This document shows positions 55,567 to 64,000 of a stretch of 64,000 nt of DNA, one piece after another. The stretch comes from Thermovirga lienii DSM 17291 (GTDB lineage: Bacteria > Synergistota > Synergistia > Synergistales > Thermovirgaceae), in NCBI GenBank assembly GCA_000233775.1, contig CP003096.1, positions 310,001 through 374,000 on the forward strand. The letters are read 5' to 3'. The notes below the pieces were generated by a model. It did no database searches. It was not told the origin of the DNA and worked only from the letters and a program-made list of their open reading frames with translations. Position 1 is the stretch's first letter. Every line of letters begins with the position of its first letter. The translations under genes and the position numbers were made by a program.

Positions 55567-55919
55567 GATCTTGCGCCTTTCTTGGTTTTAAACTTTTTGA
55601 AAGCCTCCCTCCACACCTTTACTACATCATTTTTGCTCAGCGTCGGGTTTTTCAAGTATTTTAATGCCGCATTTTCAGCGTTCATGAGCATCTCTTTGTA
55701 TCGGTCGTGATCCCTTGCGGAGTTATCTACACCGCGACAGACGACAGCACCTATCTTGGCATCGGGGAATATGTGCCAAAAAGAATCTTCTACAGTAAAT
55801 TTTTTCACTAAAGTCCCTCCTGTTATGGATTTTCCTAATATTCGAGAATATTATGTGCTGCTACTTTATTTAATCTCATTCTGATAATATTATGCCACAT
55901 GAGGGAAAGAAGGTAGGAT

Positions 55920-57122
55920 ATGTTGAATTTACTTGGACGAGTCAGAGTGGAAGCTCAAGCCCTTTTTAAAGATAGCCAATATAGGGATTATATGTTGCTT
56001 TTAGTGATCTCCTTATGCCATTACACTGCTGTCATGGTGTTTTTTGCTTTTCCTCTCCAGGTTGTCAAGTGGGGATACGATACCATGGATGTAGCCATTT
56101 TGGCCTTTTCCATGGATGGTGTGCTTTTGGCCATAAGGCCCTGGGTCAAGAAGCTGATAGATAAATACAAGGCCAAAAAAGCCCTATTCATCTCCTCTGT
56201 GTTTCTCCTTTTGGTTCCAGTTATATTGACATTGGCAGGAAGGTCCTTTCCCTTGCTGGCCGTGGCCAAAGCCGTCCATGGGGTGTCCCTTTCCATCTTC
56301 ATTGTGGCCAACCTGGTGTACGTTCATGCCCTTTTCCCTCCAGGCATGATAAGGAAAGCCCTTTTGTGGCTTGGTACCACCGCAATACTGCCCCAGCTGT
56401 TTTTCATATCCTTGGCGGAGAAAGCCATTATGTCCGGGAGATTATGGTTGTTTTATGGCGGAGTAGCTACGTTGGCGGCCACGGCGCTTATGCTCTCATT
56501 GCGCCTTGGCGACAGAGGAGGGGAGCTCGAGTCTCCTGCAAACATATCTTCCCTTTTGAGGAGAAAGGAATTCTTTTACATTGCCTTTTTGGTTTTTTCT
56601 CAGGCCATGGTGATAAGTGTCTCCAGCAACTTCATTGCGTTACTTTTAGAAAAACGGGGAATCTCCTTGTGGCGTTTTTTCACTCCCTATGCTGCGGGAA
56701 CCTTACTGGTCAGGGGGCCGCTGGCTTCATGGGTTAGCAAGATCTCCCCGAGGGCGGTCTTGGCTTTTGGGTTTTCCACGTTGAGCCTGTCTGTGGCACT
56801 CCTTGCGGTCTCCTACAACCCCACGTGGGTTTTGGTAAGCTCCTTTTTGATCGGGATAACCTTTGCACCTCTGCAACCCACTCTAATCTCCGTTGCCGTA
56901 GAGAGGATAAAATATGAAAGAAACGCCTTGCTGACGGCTGTTATAACCTCTGACGACATGGCATGGACCTTTGGGCCCCTAATAGGTGGCTTTTTGGGCA
57001 GGTCTTCCGTGGTTGTGGCTTATTACGCCTTGGTGATGGTGGCCGCCTTTGCCGCCTTATTGTCGTTTAAAGGTTTTGGGGGACCTGCTGAAGATGGCCC
57101 CCCGAGAAAAGATGTGTCTTAG
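55920..57122 (+). CDS. MFS transporter
   Basis: A 400-aa major facilitator with about 12 membrane segments. N-terminal part AMVFFAFPLQVVKWGYDTMD, a loop RPWVKKLIDKYKAKKAL after helix 2, and GITFAPLQPTLISVAVERIK in the second half; this fits the YfcJ/AraJ-like sugar or drug exporters only loosely. Substrate unknown. The 3' end overlaps the convergent small gene by 4 bases. Confidence 0.8.
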   Translation: MLNLLGRVRVEAQALFKDSQYRDYMLLLVISLCHYTAVMVFFAFPLQVVKWGYDTMDVAILAFSMDGVLLAIRPWVKKLIDKYKAKKALFISSVFLLLVPVILTLAGRSFPLLAVAKAVHGVSLSIFIVANLVYVHALFPPGMIRKALLWLGTTAILPQLFFISLAEKAIMSGRLWLFYGGVATLAATALMLSLRLGDRGGELESPANISSLLRRKEFFYIAFLVFSQAMVISVSSNFIALLLEKRGISLWRFFTPYAAGTLLVRGPLASWVSKISPRAVLAFGFSTLSLSVALLAVSYNPTWVLVSSFLIGITFAPLQPTLISVAVERIKYERNALLTAVITSDDMAWTFGPLIGGFLGRSSVVVAYYALVMVAAFAALLSFKGFGGPAEDGPPRKDVS

Positions 57123-57439
57123 CATGCCTTTTTTTGCTGGTGTTTTTCCATCCTTGCTCTATCTTTTTCTTTCTTGTCCAGGGACATCCGAACTGTTACC
57201 TCGTCGTCGGTGAGCCAGAAGTACTCAAGAGGTAGATTTAGTATCTCTTCGGTGTTCGTGGCTGATTCGGTGAACATTATCCTTATTCGCCCGCTCTTCC
57301 CAGCCTCAAGGTTGGTCACCACTATATCACTGTTCTCAACATCAAAATAAACTTTCATATAAAGCCGGCATAACTGTTCTGCTCTTGCCTCCATTTTCTT
57401 GTGCAGTTCAAGATACTGGTCTACTTCCATTTTAAGCAA
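57119..57439 (-). CDS. conserved-looking small protein, unknown
   Basis: A 106-aa soluble protein with alternating charged and beta-type segments (VYFDVENSDIVVTNLE, RIRIMFTESATN, YFWLTDDEVTVRMSLDKKE) and a basic tail ending KKAC. The start may be TTG 57439, 8 bases after GGAGGG; ATG 57430 in the same frame is spaced too far. No family is recognised. It precedes the Fsr-like MFS gene on the same strand. Confidence 0.6.
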   Translation of the reverse strand: MLKMEVDQYLELHKKMEARAEQLCRLYMKVYFDVENSDIVVTNLEAGKSGRIRIMFTESATNTEEILNLPLEYFWLTDDEVTVRMSLDKKEKDRARMEKHQQKKAC

Positions 57440-57500
57440 TTAAATCACCCTCCTTCAGTGCGACATTATATCACATCATCTCGGTAAAACACCATACCCT

Positions 57501-58679
57501 TTATATGTTCTTCCAGCGCAGGAAAAACAAGGGCATGGGGAACCAGGGAAGAAGGGCAATGAAGGAAAGGGTTGTCTCCAACCCCAAGCTGTCTGCTATG
57601 ACCCCTAGGGGTGCTATCAAGACGCCTCCCAGTCCGAAAGCCACTCCTGTTACCAAGGACGCCACAACGCTTCGGGATTCTGGAGCTTTTTTCTGAGCCG
57701 CAGCACCCGTTACCGGGAGGAGGGCCTGTAGCAGGGCTATGCCAATCATGTATAGGCTTATGGAGAGGAAACCTTGGGAGAACGCCCCAGGCAAAAGAAA
57801 CAAGGGAGCCAAGGTCATGCCTGCTGCTATGACCTTTTTCTCTCCGAGCTCATCTGCCAGCTTGCCTCCTATCATGGGAGAGAGGGTTCCGATGATGCTT
57901 ATGATGAACAGAATGGTGCCTATGTCCACCAGGCTTCCCCCCTTTGCGGCTATCAAGAGGGGAAGAAAGAACCTTATGCCCTGGATGGTCGTATCCCTTG
58001 AGATGGATACACCCCATATGGGGAAAATCTTCTTTAGCGTTTTGGCCATGGTTTTTATGAAATCCATGGGTGAGGGTTTGTTCTTAGAGTTGTTGATGGC
58101 CAGTTTCGGTATGGCTTTCCATGTAAGGTACGAGACAAAGGCTACTGGCACCATGGCCCCCAAGGGCATAAGTACACTTGGACCGAAAAGCTCGTACAGG
58201 GAAATGGCATATAGTGAGCTGACTGTGGAACCTAGGATGCCGCCGACAGCGAATATAGCAAGGGATGACGCAAGTTTTCCTGGGGGTACAATGTGACCTA
58301 CGCCTCCATGGCCCAGGGGATGGTATATGGCGCTTCCCATACTCTGAAGTCCCACGAAAAGGATTGCTAACCCATAGGTTGGGCTTAGAGGCAGCATGCT
58401 TGCCCCAAGGGCTGTAAGGAGAGGGCCTGCTATTAGGGCATAGGGCCTTGAGAATAGGTCTGAAATATATCCTGCAAGGGGCTGGATTACCACGTGCATG
58501 CCACCAGAAATGGACTTCAAAAGCCCAGCTTGAGCATATGTTATTCCTAAGCTCTCAACTATCAATGGCACGAAAGTGGGCAAGAAAGAACCGTGAACGT
58601 CGTTTGTGAAGTGAGATAAGGCCATGACTAACAGCTTGAAATTCTCCTTTATAAACTTCCTTTTTTTCAAAGGTACCAC
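57501..58679 (-). CDS. MFS transporter, fosmidomycin-resistance (Fsr)-like
   Basis: A 392-aa MFS protein. The N-terminus (ALSHFTNDVHGSFLPTFVPL) and SAIYHPLGHGGVGHIVPPGK are typical of the Fsr group. The usual start is GTG 58679 with GCGAGGTG overlapping; no better one is seen. Fsr proteins export fosmidomycin in E. coli but the native substrate is mostly unknown. It is divergent from the RocB-like gene. Confidence 0.84.
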   Translation of the reverse strand: MVPLKKRKFIKENFKLLVMALSHFTNDVHGSFLPTFVPLIVESLGITYAQAGLLKSISGGMHVVIQPLAGYISDLFSRPYALIAGPLLTALGASMLPLSPTYGLAILFVGLQSMGSAIYHPLGHGGVGHIVPPGKLASSLAIFAVGGILGSTVSSLYAISLYELFGPSVLMPLGAMVPVAFVSYLTWKAIPKLAINNSKNKPSPMDFIKTMAKTLKKIFPIWGVSISRDTTIQGIRFFLPLLIAAKGGSLVDIGTILFIISIIGTLSPMIGGKLADELGEKKVIAAGMTLAPLFLLPGAFSQGFLSISLYMIGIALLQALLPVTGAAAQKKAPESRSVVASLVTGVAFGLGGVLIAPLGVIADSLGLETTLSFIALLPWFPMPLFFLRWKNI

Positions 58680-58777
58680 CTCGCAACAAATATAATATCC
58701 TAGATGTTATACTGTATCCTAATGAGAAAGTCCACCTGAGGAGGACAGCATTATCCTTTGAATGGAGAGGTGTTGTT

Positions 58778-60400
58778 ATGACCTTGAATAAATCCCAACT
58801 GATGGAGCTGCTCCTTGAGCTTACGGAAGTGCCTAGCGTAAGCAGGACGGAGGGAGAGGTCCGAATGGGAGCCTTCATAAAGGAGAAACTCCTTGAAAGG
58901 ATACCTGGCTTGAAGGATACTCCCAAAGACCTGATATGGCATCCTCTGCCCAATGACCCCCTGAAAAGACATGTGGTTGGAGCCTTAGTGCGCTCTGCAA
59001 GACATACCGCGGACACTGTTATCCTTACAGGTCACTACGACGTCGTGGATGTAGCCGATTTTGGAAAACACAAAAGCCTTGCCTTCTCTCCCTTAGAGTA
59101 CACCAAGGCCCTTCATGGGGAGCCCCTGGAACATGAGGTACAAGAGGACCTTCTTTCAGGAGATTACCTTTTCTGCAGGGGAATTATGGACATGAAATGT
59201 GGTCTGGCTGTAGAAATGGCCCTTCTGGAGAAGTTTGCGGCCAATCCCTCGGATTTGCCGGTAAACGTCCTATTCTTGGCCGTCCCCGACGAGGAGGATA
59301 GCTCTGAGGGGATGAGGGCAGCAGTTAGCCTATTGGTGGAGCTTCAGGAAAAGGAAGCCCTCCGCTACCTGGGAGCTATTTTGACGGAGCCTTCCAGTGC
59401 AGGGGCTCAAGTTGAGGGTAAAGAGCTCATTTTCTTTGGTACCGTAGGCAAGTTGATGCCCTTTTTCTATTGCATCGGCACAGGAGCCCATGTGGGCCAA
59501 TACTACAGAGGTCTCAGCGCCACGCTTCTTGCATCCTTCTGCAACCAGCTAATGGAAGCCAACCCCGACCTGGTGGAGGAGGTTGGGGGGGAGAAGGTGC
59601 CACCACCAGCTTGCCTTTACTTTAGGGACCTGAGGGATTCCTACTCGGTCACCCTTCCTGACCGGGCCCTGGTATATTATAATCTCTTGACGTTGAGAAA
59701 GTATCCTGCAGACATCCTAAAGGAGCTCAAGAAGATAGCTGAACAGGCTTTCAGACAGGCCCTGGATCACCTGGCGGATTCGGCGAAGAGCGCTGGTTTT
59801 GCTGCCGATGAATTTTCTCCGCTGGTCTTGACCTTTGAGGAGTACTTGACCGAGATCGCCCGGGAAAATCCTGACATAAAGAGCAAAATCCGTGAAATTG
59901 CGTCGGAGCTTGCCTACATAAATGACGATAGGGAAAGGACCATAGAGCTCCTCAAGAGGCTGAGCGAAAGGGATTTCTCCAGAAAGCCCAAGATAGTAGT
60001 GGGTTTTCTGCCTCCTTGGTACCCCCACAGGGAGAACACCAGAGAGAGCGCCCCAGACCTTTTGGTCGCCAAGGTAGCCCAGAAAGTAATGGACGAGGCC
60101 AGGGAGAAATTTGGCACGGAAATGGAGATAAAGGAATTCTTTGGCGGCATATGTGACTTAAGCTACATGGGCTACAAAGGCAGCGCCTTTGACCCCTTCT
60201 GCATAGCGGCCAATATGCCAGGTTGGGGAAGCATTTACAGAGTAGCAGTTAAGGACCTTATGAAGCTGGACATTCCGGTCCTCAATATAGGACCGTCAGG
60301 TAAGGATCCTCATAAGCCAACAGAGAGGCTTTATCTGCCTTTCTCACTGGAGGTCTTCCCAGCCCTCCTTGAGAAGGCAGTGAAGTCCTTCAAGGAATGA
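58778..60400 (+). CDS. RocB-like M20 metallohydrolase
   Basis: A 540-aa M20/M25/M40 protein of RocB (arginine-utilisation) length. Zinc ligands: His in LTGHYDVVD, Asp in RGIMDMKCG, Glu in VPDEEDSSEG and Glu in TEPSS. The late block FFGGICDLSYMGYKG and GPSGKDPHKPTERL is characteristic of RocB. The exact substrate is not established even for Bacillus RocB. GGAGAGG lies before ATG 58778. It fits a peptide/amino-acid consuming lifestyle and precedes the QueT gene. Confidence 0.87.
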   Translation: MTLNKSQLMELLLELTEVPSVSRTEGEVRMGAFIKEKLLERIPGLKDTPKDLIWHPLPNDPLKRHVVGALVRSARHTADTVILTGHYDVVDVADFGKHKSLAFSPLEYTKALHGEPLEHEVQEDLLSGDYLFCRGIMDMKCGLAVEMALLEKFAANPSDLPVNVLFLAVPDEEDSSEGMRAAVSLLVELQEKEALRYLGAILTEPSSAGAQVEGKELIFFGTVGKLMPFFYCIGTGAHVGQYYRGLSATLLASFCNQLMEANPDLVEEVGGEKVPPPACLYFRDLRDSYSVTLPDRALVYYNLLTLRKYPADILKELKKIAEQAFRQALDHLADSAKSAGFAADEFSPLVLTFEEYLTEIARENPDIKSKIREIASELAYINDDRERTIELLKRLSERDFSRKPKIVVGFLPPWYPHRENTRESAPDLLVAKVAQKVMDEAREKFGTEMEIKEFFGGICDLSYMGYKGSAFDPFCIAANMPGWGSIYRVAVKDLMKLDIPVLNIGPSGKDPHKPTERLYLPFSLEVFPALLEKAVKSFKE

Positions 60401-60437
60401 TTGAGGACAAGTAAGAAACAGGAGGGAAGAGCTAGAT

Positions 60438-60929
60438 ATGTTCAATGACGTCAAGGAAGCTTGGAGGAAAACGGCAACACCAGGGGGGATAGCAAAGGCA
60501 GCTTTGATAGGAGCAGCCTACGCAATGCTTACCATCTTTTTCGCGCCCATTTCTTATGGTCCAGTGCAGGTAAGAGTATCTGAGGCCTTGACTCTCCTTC
60601 CCTGGATATGGGTGGAGGCCATCCCGGGGTTGTTCGTGGGTTGCATCATAGCCAATTTCGCTGGAGGATTTGGCATAATAGACGTGGTCTTTGGAAGCTT
60701 AGCGACGCTTCTTGCCGCCATCTTGACGAGGAAGATGCCCAGCAAGGTAACGGCCGCGGTCCCTCCGGTCGTGGTGAACGCAGTGATAGTAGGTGCATAT
60801 CTTTCCTTTTTGACGGATTTTTCATGGCAAGCGGCCATGCTGTACGTGGGGATAGGCGAGGTAGTGGCTTGTTTCTGTCTGGGAGTTCCGCTGCTTATAT
60901 TGTTGGAGAAGAAGTTCCCCAGGGCATAA
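60438..60929 (+). CDS. queT: QueT-family transporter
   Basis: A 163-aa membrane protein with five or six hydrophobic segments and the QueT pattern AAYAMLTIFFAPISYGPVQV, RVSEALTLLPWIW and GLFVGCIIANFAGG. QueT is the S component of an ECF transporter for queuosine precursors. No preQ1 riboswitch is seen in the 38-base gap to the upstream gene. It ends 20 bases before the convergent ABC operon. Confidence 0.88.
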   Translation: MFNDVKEAWRKTATPGGIAKAALIGAAYAMLTIFFAPISYGPVQVRVSEALTLLPWIWVEAIPGLFVGCIIANFAGGFGIIDVVFGSLATLLAAILTRKMPSKVTAAVPPVVVNAVIVGAYLSFLTDFSWQAAMLYVGIGEVVACFCLGVPLLILLEKKFPRA

Positions 60930-60948
60930 GTTGTATATTACAGTTTCT

Positions 60949-61881
60949 TCAAATCAACCAGCAGGCGACGAAGTGTCCTGGTGCCACTTCCCTGAGCGGA
61001 GGGGTTTCTTGGCACTTCTTTCTTCCTTCCGGGCACCTTGCCAGAAAAGGACAGCCTGAGACTATGATGTTCGGCTCTCCCTGTTTTAGGGGGGGCCTTT
61101 TTATCTTCTTGTCCAACCCAGGGAGGGCGTCCAGCAGGGCTTTTGTGTAAAAATGAAGGGGGGTTTTAAGTATTGCCTTGGATGGGCCAGTTTCCATTAC
61201 TCTGCCGTGAAAAAGTATTATACAGCGCTCGGTGGCAGCAGCGGCCAGGTACAGGTCGTGGGTCGTTAGAACTAGAGCGGAACCTTTTTTTACGTATCTT
61301 TGGAGCACGTCCAGTATGTCGCCCCTATTTGAGGCGTCCTGCATGCTGGTAGGCTCATCGGCGAAGATAACCTCAGGGTCTGTTGCGAGGGCCCTGGCCA
61401 AGGCCACCCGCTGTTTTTGGCCTCCAGAGAGAGAAAACCTAACCCTTCCGTTCAATATCACCTCGTCAGTTATACCACACAGGGAAAGCATTTCTTTGGC
61501 CTTTTCCCTTGCCTCTTTTTTGTTCATTCTCTTGCATATCACAAGAGGTTCTGCTACCGCATCCAGGGTGGTCAAGGTGGGAGGTATGGAATCGTAGGGA
61601 TTTTGGGATATGTACCCGCAGCGCTGGCGGGTTTCTATCAGTTCTTTTCTGCTGCAGTGTTGTATGTCCTTTCCCAACAGCAGCACCTTGCCCTTTGCCA
61701 GAGGAACAAGGCCAAGAGAGGCCCGTGCTGCGGTGGTTTTACCGCTTCCCGACTCTCCCACTAAGGATAGGGCTTCTTTCCTATAAAGGGTCAAGTCAAT
61801 GCCCCTAAGGGCGTGGAAAACCTCGGAATTTTTTTCGAAAGAGACCCAAAGGTTGGATATCTCAAGGACTTTTTGCTTCAC
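60949..61881 (-). CDS. peptide/nickel ABC transporter ATPase (OppF/DppF-like)
   Basis: A 310-aa ABC ATPase. Walker A is GESGSGKTT, signature SLSGGQKQR, Walker B VIFADEP, with GYISQNPYDS before them. The C-terminal oligopeptide-binding extension has CPFLARCPEGRKKC and ends HFVACW, as in OppF. A slightly unusual DEPTSMQDAS replaces DEPTSALD. It overlaps the partner ATPase gene by ATGA and is last in the operon. Confidence 0.92.
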   Translation of the reverse strand: MKQKVLEISNLWVSFEKNSEVFHALRGIDLTLYRKEALSLVGESGSGKTTAARASLGLVPLAKGKVLLLGKDIQHCSRKELIETRQRCGYISQNPYDSIPPTLTTLDAVAEPLVICKRMNKKEAREKAKEMLSLCGITDEVILNGRVRFSLSGGQKQRVALARALATDPEVIFADEPTSMQDASNRGDILDVLQRYVKKGSALVLTTHDLYLAAAATERCIILFHGRVMETGPSKAILKTPLHFYTKALLDALPGLDKKIKRPPLKQGEPNIIVSGCPFLARCPEGRKKCQETPPLREVAPGHFVACWLI

Positions 61882-62666
61882 GTTCTACTGCCCCTTTCCT
61901 CGATGGACCTTATGGATTCCACCAGTTTCCTTGTGTGGGGGTGGGTGGGATTATTTAGTATTCCTGAAGGGGTTTGAACCTCCACGATCTCGCCCTTATG
62001 CATGACCGCCAGCCTGTCGCAAACGGACAGGGCAAGGGGAAGGTCATGAGTTACCATGCATAAAGTCATTTGGTTTTTCTGAGTTATCTCCTTTAGCAGC
62101 AAGATTATTTCGGCCTGGGTTATCACATCTAGTGCAGTTGTAGGTTCATCGGCCAGTAGGCATGGAGGCTTGCAGGCTAAGGCCATGGCTATGGCCGCTC
62201 TCTGCTTTTGCCCTCCGGACAGTTCATGGGGGAAACGATCTAAGAAACTTTTAGGCAGTCCCACCATCTTCAAAAGCTCCTCTGACTTTTCAAAAGCCTC
62301 TTTCCACAAGAAACCCAGGTGATGGACCAATACTTCCGATATCTGCCTACCTATGGTCAAGACAGGGTTGAAAGAGCTCATGGCTCCCTGAAGGACCATG
62401 GAGCATTTTCTCCAGCGGAAGGACTGCAGGGCCTTGTCGTCCAGGGATGTAACGTCTGTTTCTTGGAATATTATTTGCCCTGAAAGCATCGCTTCTGGAG
62501 GTAGAAGCCTCATTATGCTGTGAAGTAGGGTGCTTTTGCCGCTGCCCGATTCTCCTACGATTGCCGTGGCCGACCCATAAGGAATGTGAAAGTTTATGTT
62601 TTTTAGGGCCGCTACGGTTCCCCTTGGGGTTCTGTACGAGACCGACAAAGATCTAAGCTGTATCAT
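61878..62666 (-). CDS. peptide/nickel ABC transporter ATPase (OppD/DppD-like)
   Basis: A 262-aa ABC ATPase. Walker A GESGSGKST, signature ELSGGQKQR, Walker B CLLADEPTTALD, and the H-loop THDLPLA. It is short because the usual C-terminal peptide-specific extension is missing. ATG 62666 overlaps the permease stop as ATGA, with GGTGG upstream; a longer frame to 62783 would overlap the permease gene and is rejected. Confidence 0.92.
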   Translation of the reverse strand: MIQLRSLSVSYRTPRGTVAALKNINFHIPYGSATAIVGESGSGKSTLLHSIMRLLPPEAMLSGQIIFQETDVTSLDDKALQSFRWRKCSMVLQGAMSSFNPVLTIGRQISEVLVHHLGFLWKEAFEKSEELLKMVGLPKSFLDRFPHELSGGQKQRAAIAMALACKPPCLLADEPTTALDVITQAEIILLLKEITQKNQMTLCMVTHDLPLALSVCDRLAVMHKGEIVEVQTPSGILNNPTHPHTRKLVESIRSIEERGSRT

Positions 62667-63865
62667 CTTTTGCCACCACCTCTGAGCCTGGGATCGGCCA
62701 TTTCCTCCAGGGTTCTGCCCAAGTCCAGGAAGACGAGACAGATTAGGGATATGCCAACGCCTGGTGGAAGTATCAGCCACCAAGCACCTGTAGTGAATGC
62801 CCCGAAGCCATGGGCCTCATTGAGCATTCGCCCCCATGAAATTATCCTTGGGTCTGAAAGTCCCAGGAAGGATAAACCAGCCTCTGCCAAGATGGCTGAG
62901 GGTACTCCTAGGGCTATATTTGCCAGGAGGATTGGAAGACTCTCAGGCAAAAGGTGTCTGTACATGATGTAAGAGGGCCTGGCGCCCAAGGCCCTCAATC
63001 CCTCAACGAAGGCGCTTTCCCTTAGGGAGAGAGTAAGGGACCTTATTGTCCTTGCCGTTCCCATCCAGGAAAAGATGCTCAAGATGACTATAAGCTGCCA
63101 TAGACCCTTCCCCCATATTCCAGCAAGGACCATCAGTATGGGGAGCCCAGGTATGGCTAGGAGTATGTCCACCAGCCTCATTAAGATGGTGTCCACCATT
63201 CCTCCTGCATAGCCTGCCACCAATCCGACGGAGACCCCTAGGAGTGTCGCCAGTATTGTGGCACAAATTCCTACCAGCAAAGACACCCTTATTCCCAACA
63301 GGAAAAGGTGAAATACGTCCCTTCCCCTTTGGTCTGTTCCCAAAAGTCCCCATCTGGCCCCCTCTATTCTCACGTGGATTGCTCCAGATCGGATGTCCAA
63401 ATCGTCCGGAGACATCCTAAGAGTATATTTCCCTTTTGATGGAAAGAGCTTCTCCATGGGATTGTCGAAGGGTGACAAACCAAGGGAAGTCTTAAAGCTC
63501 ATGTCTCTTCCATCTATATCCACATTAAAGGAAGGGAGGTCTTCGTTTCTTGCAATTTCTATCCTATCTCCATCGGGTGTTTCCCACACCAAGGATGCAC
63601 TAGAGGGCTTGTTCAGTTCCACGGTGCCCCATATGGCGATGTTCGGTGGGGCAGGGTAAACCCATTGGAACTGGGCCGCCCTCGTCTTCGGAGTCAAAGT
63701 GAACGTCATGGCAGGAGGAGAATCCTTTCCTATCCATAGAGGCTTGGAAAAGGGCGAAGCTACCTGAGTCTCAGCGTTCATGTCGAACAAGCTAGGTCTC
63801 CAAATGCCCGCCAAAATAAACCCTATCAAGAGCCAGAAACTGAAACGCCTTAGGAGCCTTTTCAT
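62663..63865 (-). CDS. DppC-like ABC permease with large extracytoplasmic insert
   Basis: A 400-aa permease; DppC proteins are usually about 300 aa. After the first membrane segment (FSFWLLIGFILAGIW) there is an about 130-residue extracytoplasmic insert (with WVYPAPPNIAIWGTVELNK) before the normal GTDQRGRDVFHLFLLG. The EAA loop, EGLRALGARPSYIMYRHLLPE, contacts the ATPases. The insert may help bind or deliver substrate. It is coupled by ATGA to both neighbours. Confidence 0.88.
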   Translation of the reverse strand: MKRLLRRFSFWLLIGFILAGIWRPSLFDMNAETQVASPFSKPLWIGKDSPPAMTFTLTPKTRAAQFQWVYPAPPNIAIWGTVELNKPSSASLVWETPDGDRIEIARNEDLPSFNVDIDGRDMSFKTSLGLSPFDNPMEKLFPSKGKYTLRMSPDDLDIRSGAIHVRIEGARWGLLGTDQRGRDVFHLFLLGIRVSLLVGICATILATLLGVSVGLVAGYAGGMVDTILMRLVDILLAIPGLPILMVLAGIWGKGLWQLIVILSIFSWMGTARTIRSLTLSLRESAFVEGLRALGARPSYIMYRHLLPESLPILLANIALGVPSAILAEAGLSFLGLSDPRIISWGRMLNEAHGFGAFTTGAWWLILPPGVGISLICLVFLDLGRTLEEMADPRLRGGGKR

Positions 63866-64000
63866 TCCATTTTCCTCCCAAGCCTTATCCTAGGATCTAC
63901 CAGGCCGTATGCGAAATCGGCAGCTAGGTTGCATATTATGGTTATAATGGCTAAGAGGTAGAAGGCTGCCCCGGCGGCAGGGTAGTCATGTCCCAGTATG
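63862..64000 (-). CDS. DppB-like ABC permease, C-terminal part
   Basis: The last about 45 codons of the partner permease, running off the right edge. They hold the end of a membrane segment (AFYLLAIITIICNLAAD) and the DppB end FAYGLVDPRIRLGRK. The TGA overlaps the DppC start as ATGA. A binding protein gene is expected upstream, outside the window. Confidence 0.88.
   Translation of the reverse strand, partial: ILGHDYPAAGAAFYLLAIITIICNLAADFAYGLVDPRIRLGRKME

Larger units (their letters stand above)
51929..55808 (-). pseudogene. B3/4-domain protein gene split by nested IS elements
   Basis: Two halves of one gene. The N-terminal 86 codons (55808-55551, MKKFTVEDSF...KGARSSIESL) and the C-terminal 148 codons (52375-51929, LKRISKG...GGEDIDKFVGDIRL...TTNAFLCIEL) are on the same strand and frame. 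Removing 52376-55550 joins ESL to LKRIS without gain or loss of a base and gives 234 aa, the normal size. B3/4 proteins share the editing-type domain of PheT and are thought to act on mischarged or free amino acids. The upstream half now ends with IS-derived residues at 55518. Confidence 0.88.

Overview
The window looks like a chromosome segment of an anaerobic, amino-acid-fermenting bacterium of the Synergistota (Thermovirga/Acetomicrobium-like). This is an inference from gene content: lysine 2,3-aminomutase, formate-THF ligase, a TRAP transporter, arylacetate-CoA ligase, several M20 peptidases, a RocB-like hydrolase, a flavodoxin-ferredoxin protein and a B12-dependent ribonucleotide reductase, with strong GGAGG ribosome sites and moderate GC. 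I saw no rRNA, tRNA or CRISPR array.

Layout. 1-12.7 kb: C1 and housekeeping metabolism (metF end, HpcH/HpaI aldolase, intein-bearing nrdJ, glutaminase, fhs, EFR1 protein), then an arylacetate-CoA ligase behind a Phe/Tyr-rich leader peptide and attenuator, a YbaK deacylase, and a coupled FmdE / reductive-dehalogenase-like pair. 12.8-19.0 kb: an accessory island with a deleted IS copy, an intact IS481-like element with 15-bp target duplications, an AT-rich DpnII-type restriction-modification unit that ends in a recognisable integron attC site, and a longer, frameshifted copy of the first IS. 19.1-35.6 kb: FAD oxidoreductase, TRAP transporter, DUF2207/LemA, DUF370-gyrB, and an addB-addA-isochorismatase operon. 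35.7-51.9 kb: transporters, small proteins, SfsA fusion, an ArsR-controlled redox/permease operon, amidohydrolase, and a kamA-M20 peptidase-sodium symporter operon. 51.9-55.8 kb: a B3/4-domain gene cut into two halves by an IS200/IS605 element that itself carries an IS256-family element. 55.9-64 kb: MFS transporters, RocB-like hydrolase, QueT, and a peptide/nickel-type ABC operon that runs off the right edge.

How it works together. The metabolic genes fit peptide and amino-acid fermentation: peptides enter by ABC/SSS/TRAP systems, M20/RocB enzymes release amino acids, KamA opens lysine degradation, and folate enzymes handle C1 units. The attenuator before paaK suggests that arylacetate activation is switched on when Phe/Tyr are scarce, which points to an anabolic role (arylacetate to aromatic amino acid). 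The two mobile regions show layered insertions whose order can be read: IS605 into the B3/4 gene, then IS256 into IS605; the small IS copy first, then IS481 at its end.
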